Source: Lysinibacillus fusiformis (lineage in GTDB: Bacteria; Bacillota; Bacilli; Bacillales_A; Planococcaceae). From it: DNA of 64,000 nucleotides. The stretch covers positions 2,176,001 through 2,240,000 of the forward strand of contig NZ_CP070490.1 of assembly GCF_016925635.1 (NCBI RefSeq). The letters are read 5' to 3'. The translations under genes were made by a program, and so were the position numbers. The notes under the pieces were generated by a model. It ran no database searches, had not been told where the DNA came from, and worked only from the letters and a program-made list of their open reading frames with translations. Below, piece after piece: positions 32,044 to 40,884 of the stretch (positions are counted from its first letter, which is position 1; every line of letters starts with the position of its first letter).

Positions 32044-32484
32044 ATGTTTTCCATTTATACACTTCTTCTTTATATACATATTTTAAGTGCGATTCTTTCG
32101 ATTGGGCCTTTGTTCGTTGTGCTAACTATTGTAAAAAAAATGCGCACAGCTTCCAATGATGAAATGCCCCCATATATAGAAGCCTTTAAGGGTGCCATTG
32201 CGCTTGTCAAACATTCAGGGCATGTGCTGGTAGTATCGGGTATTTTGTTAATGTGGCATGCAGGCTATCATTGGAGTACTTCGTGGATTGTATTAACCTT
32301 CCTCGTGATGCTTGCATCGATCGTATTTTTAGCAAGAGCGTTTAAACCGACGTTGCGCACATTTAACACGCCTGCGTATAATCAACAACAATTTGTTTCA
32401 CTTTTGCATCGTAAAACATGGATGTATATTTTATTATTGCTCATCATGCTTTGGTTGATGGTAGCAAAGCCCGTTCTTTGGTAA
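32044..32484 (+). CDS. DUF2269-type integral membrane protein
   Basis: 146 residues from the ATG at 32044 (RBS aaaagggg). Four hydrophobic segments: MFSIYTLLLYIHILSAIL, GHVLVVSGILLMWHAG, TSWIVLTFLVMLASIVFLA and WMYILLLLIMLWLMVAK. The YIHILSAILSIG opening is typical of DUF2269 proteins. Function unknown. Confidence 0.75.
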   Translation: MFSIYTLLLYIHILSAILSIGPLFVVLTIVKKMRTASNDEMPPYIEAFKGAIALVKHSGHVLVVSGILLMWHAGYHWSTSWIVLTFLVMLASIVFLARAFKPTLRTFNTPAYNQQQFVSLLHRKTWMYILLLLIMLWLMVAKPVLW

Positions 32485-32503
32485 AAAAAGATATGTCACC
32501 TGC

Positions 32504-32664
32504 AGAAAAAGACTTTTTGACAAGGGAAGGTTCCGCCAGCAGGGGCGTCCGAGGAGCCGCTTCACTCACTAGCGTTCGCTCCAGGGTCTCCTCTGTGACG
32601 CTAAATCCCCTAGGAGTGACGCTGGCTCCACTCCAATCAAGCAAGTGCATAAGTGTCTTTTTCT
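32504..32664. repeat. GC-rich intergenic repeat-like element 1
   Basis: About 160 bp bounded by AGAAAAAGAC / GTCTTTTTCT. The interior is clearly richer in G and C than its surroundings and holds internal near-palindromes (AGCGTCACxxxGGAG-like halves facing each other). It has no RBS and no domain-like translation; frames across it are not genes. Dispersed repeats of this style are known from Bacillaceae genomes. Confidence 0.55.
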
Positions 32665-32770
32665 TTCATACTAACAGTAGTGAAAAATGTGATGAAGCGA
32701 TGAGTAACAACACCTCTCCATAAAATGAGCAGTGTAAACCTTTGCTAAAAAGTAAGTAGGTTCAAGTGGA

Positions 32771-32872
32771 AGGCTACTTGATTCCCGTGAAATCGTGAGA
32801 CAGGCAAGCCTCTAAACAGAATGATAGCGGAAAAATAGGCTCATCGTTTGCCCACAGAAAAGCAAGTAGCCT
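32771..32872. repeat. intergenic repeat-like element 2
   Basis: 102 bp bounded by AGGCTACTTG / CAAGTAGCCT. Interior GATTCCCGTG and GCGGAAAAATAGG recall the family of ~100-150 bp dispersed repeats in Bacillus-related genomes. Non-coding. Confidence 0.55.
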
Positions 32873-32924
32873 GCAACGTAAACCCATTTCTAATTCTATT
32901 GATGGACTTGTTTTTCAACACCAT

Positions 32925-32960
32925 AAAAAAATCGCACCCCTTGAGGAGTGCGATTTTTTT
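32925..32960 (-). terminator. terminator at the end of the Bce-type operon
   Basis: Stem AAAAAAATCGCAC / GTGCGATTTTTTT with T-runs on both strands; overlaps the permease stop codon. Confidence 0.85.
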
Positions 32961-34800
32961 AGCTTACTAAACGTTTAAAATAACTTTTACGAATTAATAG
33001 ATAGCTGATGAGGAAGAGTACAAAGAAACAGAAAGAGCTAGCCATGGAAACTTGTAAAAATGCTGTAGAAACCATTGTTCGCATAGACAAGAGCGTAATT
33101 AGTAAGAGTGTAATGGCTATGGAGAATGGTACAAATATAAGAATCGCCAATTCTTTAGCAATAACGGTAGCTAATTCTTTTTTAGATAGACCCAACTTAC
33201 GGATACCAATATACTTTTCCTTCTCTTGTTGTAATGTTGTTTGTAAATAGAAGTACAGTATACTCATGGCAGCACTTAAGAAAATTAGGCTTAGCATGGA
33301 GCCGATAAAAAACATAACGCTTTTGACAAACATCTCTGTGTCATATAAATCAATTTTAGATGTTACATAACGTTCTCCAGGTAAAGACGGTATGTCGCTG
33401 GTAATAGTATTCGCCAATACTGTATGGGCTGTCCAATCGTCTAATTCATAGATATAGGTTTTATAAACAGGGTAGTCAATGGCATCGTAAATGTCATCAG
33501 GAATAATGAAATAACTTTGTTGAAAACCAGTAGATAGCAGGTTTTGTTCTTGGGTTCTGGCTAGTTTGAAAGAGTTTATATACAGATCGTTGGCAGTGTT
33601 TATTATTGGCGCTACATCACGACTGCCAGCAACGGCAATAAACTCATCTTTACCTAGATCAGTTTCCTGCTGTTGTAACAGGTTATAATCCGATAATGCC
33701 ATATAGCCGATACGTTGGTCCTCGTTTGATTTAAATTCAATATAATACTTGTGAGCTTGAACCGTTGATAAAGTTTTTTCAAGATAATCAAGATCAGCCT
33801 TTACCATATTATAATCAGCCTTTGGATCAGCAATATATTGAAAGCTATATGGATAATTTTCTTCACTAGCCTTTTTTACATTGTAATAAGAGCTAAATAA
33901 AATACTTGTACATAGAAAGACACCGCTTAATAGGATAGTAATGAGAAACAGCATATTTGCATGCGATTTCATTTTTGCATTTAAATTAGATGCCAAAAGC
34001 ATATTTGTTTTTTGAAGATAGGCAGGAGACTTTTCATATATTTTCAAAAACAAACGAAATCCTTGTGCAATGACTAAATAAATCGTACTAAGAATGCTAA
34101 TAAAAAATAACAGATAATAAAGAACACTTAAAGTGTCTACAATAGAATGCTCGATTTTTAGCAAGTAGGCTAATGTGACAGTCATCATAATACTTAGTAC
34201 TAATAACACATAATGTGGCTTAATGGGTTTTTCGATAACTGTATCACTTTTTAAGAGCTGGATAGAAGCTTCTTTATTAATGAATCTCGTTACGACTGTT
34301 GATATCACCACAAATAAAATTAGAAATAAGCCTATGGTTAAGCCCATTGCTTGAAGAGGCATGTACATCCCAAATGTATCTGCCTTTAAAACGACTTTTG
34401 CCCCCATTAAGAAAAGAGGCGTAATGACAAGTCCAAGAACGATAGCTGTCAAAATTGCTATGATGCCAATCAATAGATTTTCTCGGAAGACAAGCTTACG
34501 AATTTGCTTCATGGAAGCCCCAGTAATCATAAATATCCCTAAAGTTTTAGTCTTCTTACGTAAAAATGCCCTGATTGAATAGATGATGTAGATAAAAGAA
34601 AATAAATAAACGAGCATACTAGCTAACATCAAAGAAATTCCAAGTGTTGAGTCTGGATCAAGGCTTTTCAGATTGGGATGAAAGACGATAACAGAAAATA
34701 GAAAGAAAATAATAATGGAAAACATACTACTCAAGAAATAAGAAACGTATGTCCATTTGTCACGTAAAATATTTTGGATAACAATATGGTTAAAGCTCAT
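32959..34800 (-). CDS. BceB-like ABC transporter permease (FtsX/MacB domain)
   Basis: 613 residues from the ATG at 34800 (RBS aggtggtgg), overlapping the ATPase stop by 11 nt. Ten hydrophobic segments arranged 4 + a single pair + 4, with a roughly 200-residue extracellular domain between segments 7 and 8 (about residues 315-500), as in BceB permeases. Helix pairs carry FtsX-like text (LGISLMLASMLVYLFSFIYI, EKYIGIRKLGLSKKELATVIAKE). With the ATPase it senses and clears cell-wall antibiotics such as bacitracin or lantibiotics, and signals to the adjacent histidine kinase. Confidence 0.9.
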   Translation of the reverse strand: MSFNHIVIQNILRDKWTYVSYFLSSMFSIIIFFLFSVIVFHPNLKSLDPDSTLGISLMLASMLVYLFSFIYIIYSIRAFLRKKTKTLGIFMITGASMKQIRKLVFRENLLIGIIAILTAIVLGLVITPLFLMGAKVVLKADTFGMYMPLQAMGLTIGLFLILFVVISTVVTRFINKEASIQLLKSDTVIEKPIKPHYVLLVLSIMMTVTLAYLLKIEHSIVDTLSVLYYLLFFISILSTIYLVIAQGFRLFLKIYEKSPAYLQKTNMLLASNLNAKMKSHANMLFLITILLSGVFLCTSILFSSYYNVKKASEENYPYSFQYIADPKADYNMVKADLDYLEKTLSTVQAHKYYIEFKSNEDQRIGYMALSDYNLLQQQETDLGKDEFIAVAGSRDVAPIINTANDLYINSFKLARTQEQNLLSTGFQQSYFIIPDDIYDAIDYPVYKTYIYELDDWTAHTVLANTITSDIPSLPGERYVTSKIDLYDTEMFVKSVMFFIGSMLSLIFLSAAMSILYFYLQTTLQQEKEKYIGIRKLGLSKKELATVIAKELAILIFVPFSIAITLLLITLLSMRTMVSTAFLQVSMASSFCFFVLFLISYLLIRKSYFKRLVS

Positions 34801-35551
34801 GCTGTCCACCACCTAGAAAAGCAAGCGTGTCCATAATTTCCTGATAAAATTGCTTGCGGTTGTTGCCCCGATGTATTTCGTTATATAACTTACCGTCTTT
34901 AATAAAAATAATGCGATTGGCAAAGCTTGCTACATAAGGATCATGTGTCACCATGAGAATAGCTGTTTTAAGCCCTTGATTAATAGCAGAAAATAAATTC
35001 ATGACATCATTGACTGCCTTGGAATCCAGATTTCCAGTAGGTTCGTCTGCTAACAATAAACTCGGCTCATGAATAACAGCACGAGCGATGGCTACTCGTT
35101 GTTTCTGTCCACCTGAAATTTCATAAATACGTTTAGGCAATAGTTCCTCGATACCGAGAAATTGAGCGACATCCTTTAAACGTTGATGCATTTTTGAAGC
35201 AGGTAGGCTATCTAACGTTAATGGCAATAAAATATTTTCCTTCACTGTTAATGTATGCACAAGATTAAAATCCTGAAATACAAAACCTAATTCAGAGCGT
35301 CTGAATTTGGCGAGCTCTTCATCATTTAATGCATAAGGATTATGATTGTTTATGACAATATCACCAGCGGTAGGACGATCAATAGTGGATACACTATTTA
35401 AAAATGTTGTTTTCCCACTACCTGAAGGTCCCATGATAGCTACAAATTCTTGTTGACGTAGCTGAAAATCGATACCGTTTAACGCCTTATAGGTGATCTC
35501 TCCGATGTATTCCTTTTGCAAATTGGTTACTTGTAGTATTGTGTTGCCCAA
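34790..35551 (-). CDS. BceA-like ABC transporter ATP-binding protein
   Basis: 253 residues, TTG start at 35551 with RBS aaaggag (9 nt). Complete nucleotide-binding domain: Walker A GPSGSGKTT, Q-loop FVFQDFNLVHTL, signature ISGGQKQRVAIARA, Walker B LLLADEPTGNLDS, switch VTHDPYVASF. The LolD/MacB-type pattern is that of BceA. It partners with the permease it overlaps. The BceR-like operator 82 bp upstream of its start predicts induction by the two-component system. Confidence 0.92.
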   Translation of the reverse strand: MGNTILQVTNLQKEYIGEITYKALNGIDFQLRQQEFVAIMGPSGSGKTTFLNSVSTIDRPTAGDIVINNHNPYALNDEELAKFRRSELGFVFQDFNLVHTLTVKENILLPLTLDSLPASKMHQRLKDVAQFLGIEELLPKRIYEISGGQKQRVAIARAVIHEPSLLLADEPTGNLDSKAVNDVMNLFSAINQGLKTAILMVTHDPYVASFANRIIFIKDGKLYNEIHRGNNRKQFYQEIMDTLAFLGGGQHEL

Positions 35552-35632
35552 ATTGAAACAACTCCTTTATGGTCATTAGATACCTTTAGTATAGAAAAGG
35601 AGCGGTACATAACCTATTTCACTTGATGACGT

Positions 35633-35656
35633 GAAGATGACAAAGTTGTCATCTTC
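35633..35656. promoter_or_regulatory. BceR-type operator (palindrome)
   Basis: Arms GAAGATGACAA / TTGTCATCTTC with a 2-nt centre. The core TGACA-N4-TGTCA fits the TnACA-N4-TGTnA motif recalled for BceR-like regulators. It sits upstream of the ATPase gene; a TATACT -10 lies at about 35,589-35,594 on the minus strand with a poor -35, as expected of an activated promoter. Confidence 0.65.
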
Positions 35657-36641
35657 ATTTTTTTAGACTATTTGAAAAACGAATAGAAAAAGTAGTGACA
35701 TGGTCAGAGGATTGTAAAGTGAAGGGATGCTCTAGTGTAGTTAAAATCTTTTTCACTAAATATAATCCGATACCTGTTGCTTCGCCATTCGTTCGTCCCT
35801 TCATGCCTGTATAAAATAAATCAAAGACTCGTGCTATTTCGCTAGTAGGGATCGTCTCACCCCGATTTTTTATGTGTAAAGCAGCATTATCATAATGGAT
35901 ATTGATTGTGCTTGCCGTTTCACTATATTTAATGGCGTTATTTAACACTTGATAAAGTACAATTTTTAACCACTTTCGATCAGAATAAATGATTTGGTCT
36001 TCAGCAAGCATCAGCTTTGGGAAAACTTCCTTTGTGATAAAGTAATCCTTCAAATCATTGATGACTTCTTGCACGAGTCCTTTTAAAACAATAGGTTCAA
36101 TTTTTAAATCAGCTACTAAATGAGAGGTGCGTTCATACGTTAATAACTGATTGAGGGTAAATGTCAACTTATCGCACTCTTTATTAATAATATGCCATTG
36201 CTGCAATGCGTCAGGGGTCTTGTTGGATGTAGATTGAACAATTAATTGAATAACAGATAAAGGCGTCTTCATTTGATGTGCAAAATGTGATAGAACTAGT
36301 TGCTTTTCATGCGCTTGTTCCTCTAATCTTTGTTGTTGGGTTAAAAATAAATACTGCATTTGTCTTAGCTTTTCGCTATAGTATTGCTCAATAGATGCAC
36401 GTGGTTCAAATAGATGGAGGTCATCCTGTGTGTGGATCTTTTTTTGTAAATGATGATAAAACTTTCTTCTACGATAATAACGACCAAGTAGCCACAGAAT
36501 AAACAGAAAGCTGACAAGAAAGATAAAGTAGGCATAGTGTGATGATAGGTCATCTAATACATGAATAATCAAAGGTAATAGTAGAAAGCTTATGCTATAG
36601 AGAATGATGATACTAAGATGATCCCGAAAGAATAACTTCAT
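35655..36641 (-). CDS. BceS-like intramembrane-sensing histidine kinase
   Basis: 328 residues; start overlaps the response regulator stop. Two N-terminal transmembrane segments (LSIIILYSISFLLLPLII and AYFIFLVSFLFILWLLG) with almost no external loop, the mark of intramembrane-sensing kinases that read a partner transporter. The phosphoacceptor His is in LSHFAHQMKTPLSVIQL near residue 122. ATPase boxes: N box VLNNAIKYSE, G1 around HIKNRGETIP, F box, and G2 GEATGIGLYLVKKI. Forms the Bce module with the genes on either side. Confidence 0.9.
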   Translation of the reverse strand: MKLFFRDHLSIIILYSISFLLLPLIIHVLDDLSSHYAYFIFLVSFLFILWLLGRYYRRRKFYHHLQKKIHTQDDLHLFEPRASIEQYYSEKLRQMQYLFLTQQQRLEEQAHEKQLVLSHFAHQMKTPLSVIQLIVQSTSNKTPDALQQWHIINKECDKLTFTLNQLLTYERTSHLVADLKIEPIVLKGLVQEVINDLKDYFITKEVFPKLMLAEDQIIYSDRKWLKIVLYQVLNNAIKYSETASTINIHYDNAALHIKNRGETIPTSEIARVFDLFYTGMKGRTNGEATGIGLYLVKKILTTLEHPFTLQSSDHVTTFSIRFSNSLKK

Positions 36642-37327
36642 TTACCTTCCTCCACCAATTGATAACCAAGACCACGAATGGTTTTAATCTCAAGTTGAGA
36701 GTGAACAGCTTCCAATTTTCTACGTAGCCGACCAATATTCACAGACAAAGTATTTTCCTCAACAAACGTTTCATCATCCCAAATAGCACTTAAAAGCTTT
36801 TGACGAGGCACTACATTAGGGTAGGCTTCGAATAATAACTTACTAAGCTGCATTTCTTTTAGCGTTAACAGGATCTCATTGCCTTTCGTTTGAAGACGAA
36901 CTGTATCTGGATTAAGTGTAGTATTGGCTATGGTCATGGTAGTTGTCTCGGTTAAAGCATATTCTCCATAGGTACGTCGAAGTAGCCCATTAACTTTTGC
37001 CATAAAGACATCTAATGAAAATGGTTTCGTGATAAAGTCATCCGCACCATTTTCAATTCCATATACTTGATCAATATCATTTACTCTGGCGGAGACAATG
37101 ATGATGGGACATGTTGAGAGTTGACGGATTTTTCGTGACCAAAAATAGCCATCATAAGTTGGGAGATTAATATCCATAATAACTAGATGTGGTTGTATAG
37201 CGCTAAATTCTTCTATAATGTGTGGGAATTGTTGTACAGTATAGCATTCAAACTGATATTTGGAAAAATGCTCGACAATCAGTGAAGCTATATTTGCATC
37301 ATCTTCTATTATGTAAATTTTGTACAT
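36638..37327 (-). CDS. BceR-like OmpR-family response regulator
   Basis: 229 residues from the ATG at 37327 (RBS ggaaggg); longer frames upstream lack an RBS. Receiver domain MYKIYIIEDDANIASLI with phospho-Asp in LVIMDINLPTYDG and Lys in DDFITKPFSLDVF. Winged-helix output: LLTLKEMQLSKLLFEAYPNVVPRQKLLSAIWDDETFVEENTLSVNIGRLRRKL, then IKTIRGLGYQL. It should bind the palindrome upstream of the ABC genes when phosphorylated by the kinase. Confidence 0.92.
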   Translation of the reverse strand: MYKIYIIEDDANIASLIVEHFSKYQFECYTVQQFPHIIEEFSAIQPHLVIMDINLPTYDGYFWSRKIRQLSTCPIIIVSARVNDIDQVYGIENGADDFITKPFSLDVFMAKVNGLLRRTYGEYALTETTTMTIANTTLNPDTVRLQTKGNEILLTLKEMQLSKLLFEAYPNVVPRQKLLSAIWDDETFVEENTLSVNIGRLRRKLEAVHSQLEIKTIRGLGYQLVEEGK

Positions 37328-37776
37328 ACCTATCGACCCTTCCTTTATCCTATATGTATAATGTACCCTGATTTCCAAAAATCTATAGAAGAATTGTAAC
37401 TTGAAACTTGGTGGAAGAGCCACTACAAAACAGAATAGAGAATGTTATGACTATTTTTAGTAACAACACTTTTAAATTATAAAAGTAAAGCTGAAATGAG
37501 GGGGGATTGTGTAGTAAAAGGTTGTGAGGAAGAGCTTTAAATTGCTGATTGTTCTTCATATAGAAAAAAACTTTAAGACTAAATAAATTGAACTATATGG
37601 ATATTATAGTTCGATTTATTTTTTTATTGTATTCAGAATAGAGGGAGAATTAATTAGTTTTTAAGTATTCTTTAAGAGATATGACGTATGATGATTGAAT
37701 AAATATATCGAAGTTTGAGTTGAAACATAGATAAAGTTTAACGAAAAAATCATCTCAATGGGAGAAATGATCTATT
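37328..37776. other. intergenic region with an orphan terminator-like hairpin
   Basis: No gene seen. At 37581-37628 the stem AATAAATTGAACTATA / TATAGTTCGATTTATT is followed by TTTTTTT on the plus strand, although no plus-strand gene precedes it. A short unannotated transcript from about 37,440 could end here. The rest is AT-rich promoter-like DNA for the divergent genes. Confidence 0.45.
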
Positions 37777-38793
37777 GTGGGTAAATTCAAGTTAAAGTTA
37801 TCGTTTCTTATTGTTAGTATGACGATAATAGTTGTACTTGCGGCATCTAGTATTAGTATTTGGAGTAGCTATCTAAATTTTAATGAAATTTTGCAGGAAA
37901 ATAAAAAAGATATGAAAGAAACCTATGTAAAGGAAGTTTCAACACTTACAGAAGACTATTTACAAGGCTCTATGACAGATGAACGTTCATTAGAACCATA
38001 TGTGGAGCAGGTCGTTGATACTTTACTTGATGAAAGAGTTGTTTCTTTTAGTTTGCTTTTTAAGAAAACCATTGTCCCTATCATTATAGTAGTAGTTATT
38101 GTATCGGGACTAGCTATATGGTTAGCCCTAAAAATTACGCAACCACTAAAGGATCTTGCAACAAGAATAGAGATAGGGGAGACATTACAGGGAACAGAGG
38201 GTATTGCTGATTGGTATTACGAAGTAAAATTATTGAAAAATAATGTGCAAAATATGATGATTTGTTCCGAAAGTAAAATCACTGATTTAACAGAGCAATT
38301 GAACCTAGATTCATTGACGGGAATTCCTAATCGAAGAAGAATGGATCAAACTTTACAAGAGTTGATTGTACATAAAGTGCCACATGCAATCATCTTAATT
38401 GATTTAGATGATTTTAAAAGTATAAACGATACATATGGTCATACAGTAGGGGATGAGGTTCTAAAGGCTTTTGCTAATCATATGCAAAGTAGTATAAAGG
38501 ACCCGGGTTTATGCTTTAGATATGGCGGAGAAGAGTTTATGGTCATCTTGCCTTCAATGAACATAGATGCTGCTGTACAATTAGCAGAAAACTTACGGAT
38601 TAAACAGGCTTTACAGGAAACAGTGTGTGGTAGACCAGTAACCATGTCTGCTGGAATTACGGCTTTTACACCAAATGTCCAGAGTCCAAATCAATTAATA
38701 GAAATTGCAGATCATGCTTTGTATAAGGCTAAACAATCAGGAAGAAACTGTTTATGTGTCGTTAGGAATATGAGACAAATGATTATTAAATAA
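37777..38793 (+). CDS. membrane-bound diguanylate cyclase (GGDEF)
   Basis: 338 residues, GTG start. Two transmembrane segments (LSFLIVSMTIIVVLAASSISI near residue 8, IVPIIIVVVIVSGLAIWLAL near 92) bracket a short sensor loop. A HAMP-like linker follows. The GGDEF domain (residues 175-335) has DSLTGIPNRRRMD, DLDDFKSINDTYGH and the catalytic RYGGEEFMVIL. The inhibitory RxxD site is not present five residues before GGEEF. It should make cyclic di-GMP from GTP. Single gene with its own terminator. Confidence 0.9.
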   Translation: MGKFKLKLSFLIVSMTIIVVLAASSISIWSSYLNFNEILQENKKDMKETYVKEVSTLTEDYLQGSMTDERSLEPYVEQVVDTLLDERVVSFSLLFKKTIVPIIIVVVIVSGLAIWLALKITQPLKDLATRIEIGETLQGTEGIADWYYEVKLLKNNVQNMMICSESKITDLTEQLNLDSLTGIPNRRRMDQTLQELIVHKVPHAIILIDLDDFKSINDTYGHTVGDEVLKAFANHMQSSIKDPGLCFRYGGEEFMVILPSMNIDAAVQLAENLRIKQALQETVCGRPVTMSAGITAFTPNVQSPNQLIEIADHALYKAKQSGRNCLCVVRNMRQMIIK

Positions 38794-38800
38794 TGTAGGA

Positions 38801-38836
38801 AAGCATGCTAGTGTACGGTACTAGCATGCTTTTTCG
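38801..38836 (+). terminator. Rho-independent terminator after the cyclase gene
   Basis: Stem AAGCATGCTAGT / ACTAGCATGCTT with T-run. Confidence 0.85.
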
Positions 38837-39058
38837 TGTCCCCAATTAAAATGAAAGAATTAAAAGCTTGCTGCCCGTTTTGTAAGAATATGGATTTGTA
38901 ATGGACGTTCTCTATTTTATATACCTAGCTCCAAGAATAGTTCGATGTAGACATACACTCACCATAATAACTTCGAAAATGAATAGCATTTTCATTATAA
39001 GAAACGGCAAATTCTCCACAACATCTTATCATAAGTAAATTTTTTGATGAGATTAAGT

Positions 39059-39442
39059 TCACAGCGGTTTTATCTTAGTTTGGAACTTCTCTTCTATTTT
39101 GTTAATCGTCTTCTCTAAATGAGTTTTTGAAATCGGTTTTAATAAATACTCGAAAGGTTGTACATCAACTGCCTGAACAACATAATCTCGATAGGCAGTT
39201 ACAAAAATAATACAAATATTTTTGTCCCAAGTTTTTAATAATTGAGCAACTTCTATGCCGTTCATTTCTGGCATTTCAATATCTAAAAATGCTACTTGAA
39301 AATCCAAAGTTGGCCCTTCTAAAAGTAGGTCTTTAGCTGTAGTAAAAGTTTGAATGACCTCGATATTATCAAATTTGTTTAAATGTTTTTTCATGCTTAC
39401 AAGAGCTAATGGCTCATCGTCCACCACAATTACCCGAATCAC
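39059..39442 (-). CDS. single-domain response regulator (CheY-like receiver only)
   Basis: 127 residues, GTG start with RBS ggtgg. Receiver motifs: VVDDEPLALVSMKKHL, phospho-Asp in VAFLDIEMPEMNG, Thr in IIFVTAYRDY and Lys in YLLKPISKTHL. The sequence is closest to receivers of the LytR/AgrA group (DxxPLALxxM and FEYLLKPI), but the LytTR output domain is absent and the protein ends in KIKPL. Either a true single-domain regulator or a truncated one. It follows the yjfB-like gene by 36 nt and would share its SigD-like promoter. Confidence 0.82.
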   Translation of the reverse strand: MIRVIVVDDEPLALVSMKKHLNKFDNIEVIQTFTTAKDLLLEGPTLDFQVAFLDIEMPEMNGIEVAQLLKTWDKNICIIFVTAYRDYVVQAVDVQPFEYLLKPISKTHLEKTINKIEEKFQTKIKPL

Positions 39443-39478
39443 TTAAGGAACCACCTTTCGATAAATATGACTATAGGA

Positions 39479-39661
39479 TCAGATTGAGATGTCTACTTTA
39501 GATCCTTTATATGGGTGTGTAGGAGCTTGCTGCTGAGGTAGTTCTTGTAGTAATTCAATAGCTGTAGATGTGTTTAAATTAAGTGCTTTTTGCATGACGC
39601 TCATCTGTACGGTTTGTTGAAGCTCCATCAGCTGGGAAGACATAAGTGAATTTATTTCCAT
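39479..39661 (-). CDS. YjfB-like putative motility protein
   Basis: 60 residues with RBS aaaggagg. Pattern MEINSLMSSQLMELQQTVQMSVMQKALN then a Gln/Pro-rich stretch and ending P-Y-K-G-S-K-V-D-I-S-I, as in YjfB proteins of Bacilli (helix with regular Met/Gln, conserved HPxxGxxxDIxV tail). These are linked to motility by co-regulation only. The SigD-like promoter 25 nt before the RBS supports this. Confidence 0.8.
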   Translation of the reverse strand: MEINSLMSSQLMELQQTVQMSVMQKALNLNTSTAIELLQELPQQQAPTHPYKGSKVDISI

Positions 39662-39685
39662 TTCTACATTCCCTCCTTTTCTTTT

Positions 39686-39712
39686 TTATCGGCTAAAAAT
39701 AGCAAATATCTA
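39686..39712 (-). promoter_or_regulatory. SigD-type promoter for yjfB and the response regulator
   Basis: On the minus strand TAGA, 15 nt, GCCGATAA, close to the flagellar sigma consensus TAAA-N15-GCCGATAT. It lies 25 bp upstream of the yjfB-like start codon. Confidence 0.75.
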
Positions 39713-39960
39713 ATATAAAAAAGTCCTAAATGGCCCTACTAAATTATAGATTTATTAGAAACAAATTGATTAAATTACTAAAAAAATAATTGAAATTGTA
39801 TATTTTTCCGTTTTTATAGTAATAATTCCTAATATCAGGCAGCTAGTCCTGAGTTATTAATTTGCAAACTTATTGTTGTTTACATATATAGAGCGTTCAA
39901 CTCTAGTGTGCTAGCAACAGATTTGCAACAAATAATAAAATGATGGAGGTATTACTAAAC

Positions 39961-40722
39961 ATGAAGAAAAGAGCATTAGCTTTAGCGGTAGTATTGACAT
40001 TTGGTGTGAGTCTCTATGCTAGTCCTTCCTTTGCTAAGGACAAATCGCCAGGCAATATACTATGGGCACTCCCGCAAATTTATAATTTAACTGTAGGTGA
40101 GTTCCAGCAACTAAATGAGATGGAGTCGTTATGGTTTTATCCAGAGCAAGACTTAGTAAAAGACACGACAAAAGCTGAAGAACCATTGGGTGATGAATAT
40201 GTCATCAAAGGTGGTGACACATTGTTTTCGATTGCCCGTATTAATAATGTAACAGTAGATGAATTAAAGACATGGAATAACCTAGCTTCAGATTTGATTT
40301 TAGCTGGCGAATCATTAGCTATTAAGGCTTCGGCTGCAAAACCGAAACCAAAAGCTTCTGCGGGAATTGCATCTGCAAAGCCTGCAACATCAGCGCAAAC
40401 AAAACCTGCAAGTGCACCAGCGACAGGTTCTGGTAAAACGTTAACAATGCGTGCTACTGCCTATACAGCCTATTGTGAAGGTTGTTCAGGAATTACAGCA
40501 AATGGTACAGATATAAGATCTAATCCTAATTTAAAAGTAATTGCAGTAGATCCACGAGTAATTCCTCTTGGTACGAGGGTTTGGGTGGAAGGCTATGGTG
40601 AAGCAGTAGCGGCTGATACAGGTGGAGCTATTAAAGGTAATAAAATCGATGTATTTATTCCTACTGAAGGACAAGCACTTCAATGGGGTGTTAAAACAGT
40701 AACGGTAAAAATTTTAAATTAG
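39961..40722 (+). CDS. secreted LysM / 3D-domain cell-wall hydrolase, YocH-like
   Basis: 253 residues from the ATG at 39961 (RBS ggagg). Signal peptide MKKRALALAVVLTFGVSLYASPSFA. One LysM repeat near residues 80-122 (YVIKGGDTLFSIARINNVTVDELKTWNNL), then an Ala/Lys/Pro linker, then a 3D domain (residues 165-253) with its three conserved Asp: VDPRVIPLGTRVWVEGYG, ADTGGAIKG, KIDVF. An N-terminal stretch (QIYNLTVGEFQQLNEM) looks like a decayed second LysM. It probably acts as a lytic transglycosylase-like enzyme on peptidoglycan outside the cell. The 300 bp upstream are AT-rich with no other gene. Confidence 0.88.
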   Translation: MKKRALALAVVLTFGVSLYASPSFAKDKSPGNILWALPQIYNLTVGEFQQLNEMESLWFYPEQDLVKDTTKAEEPLGDEYVIKGGDTLFSIARINNVTVDELKTWNNLASDLILAGESLAIKASAAKPKPKASAGIASAKPATSAQTKPASAPATGSGKTLTMRATAYTAYCEGCSGITANGTDIRSNPNLKVIAVDPRVIPLGTRVWVEGYGEAVAADTGGAIKGNKIDVFIPTEGQALQWGVKTVTVKILN

Positions 40723-40728
40723 ATATAG

Positions 40729-40766
40729 AAAGGGGGTTTCTCTAACTTTGAGAAATCCCTTTTCTC
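40729..40766 (+). terminator. Rho-independent terminator
   Basis: Stem AAGGGGGTTTCTC / GAGAAATCCCTT with T-rich tail. Confidence 0.75.
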
Positions 40767-40884
40767 TTGATTGAATGGCTATTCAAACAGCCAATGAAAT
40801 AGAATCATTGCCGAAGCGTAATTGATTAATTGTGCATAAGTACTGGATAAGTTGGAAATCATCAGAAAGAGAGGAGGTATTTTT

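Noticed and set aside
32418-32723. 101-codon plus-strand frame overlapping the DUF2269 gene end
   Set aside because: It starts inside the DUF2269 gene and runs through the GC-rich intergenic repeat; no RBS and low-complexity translation.
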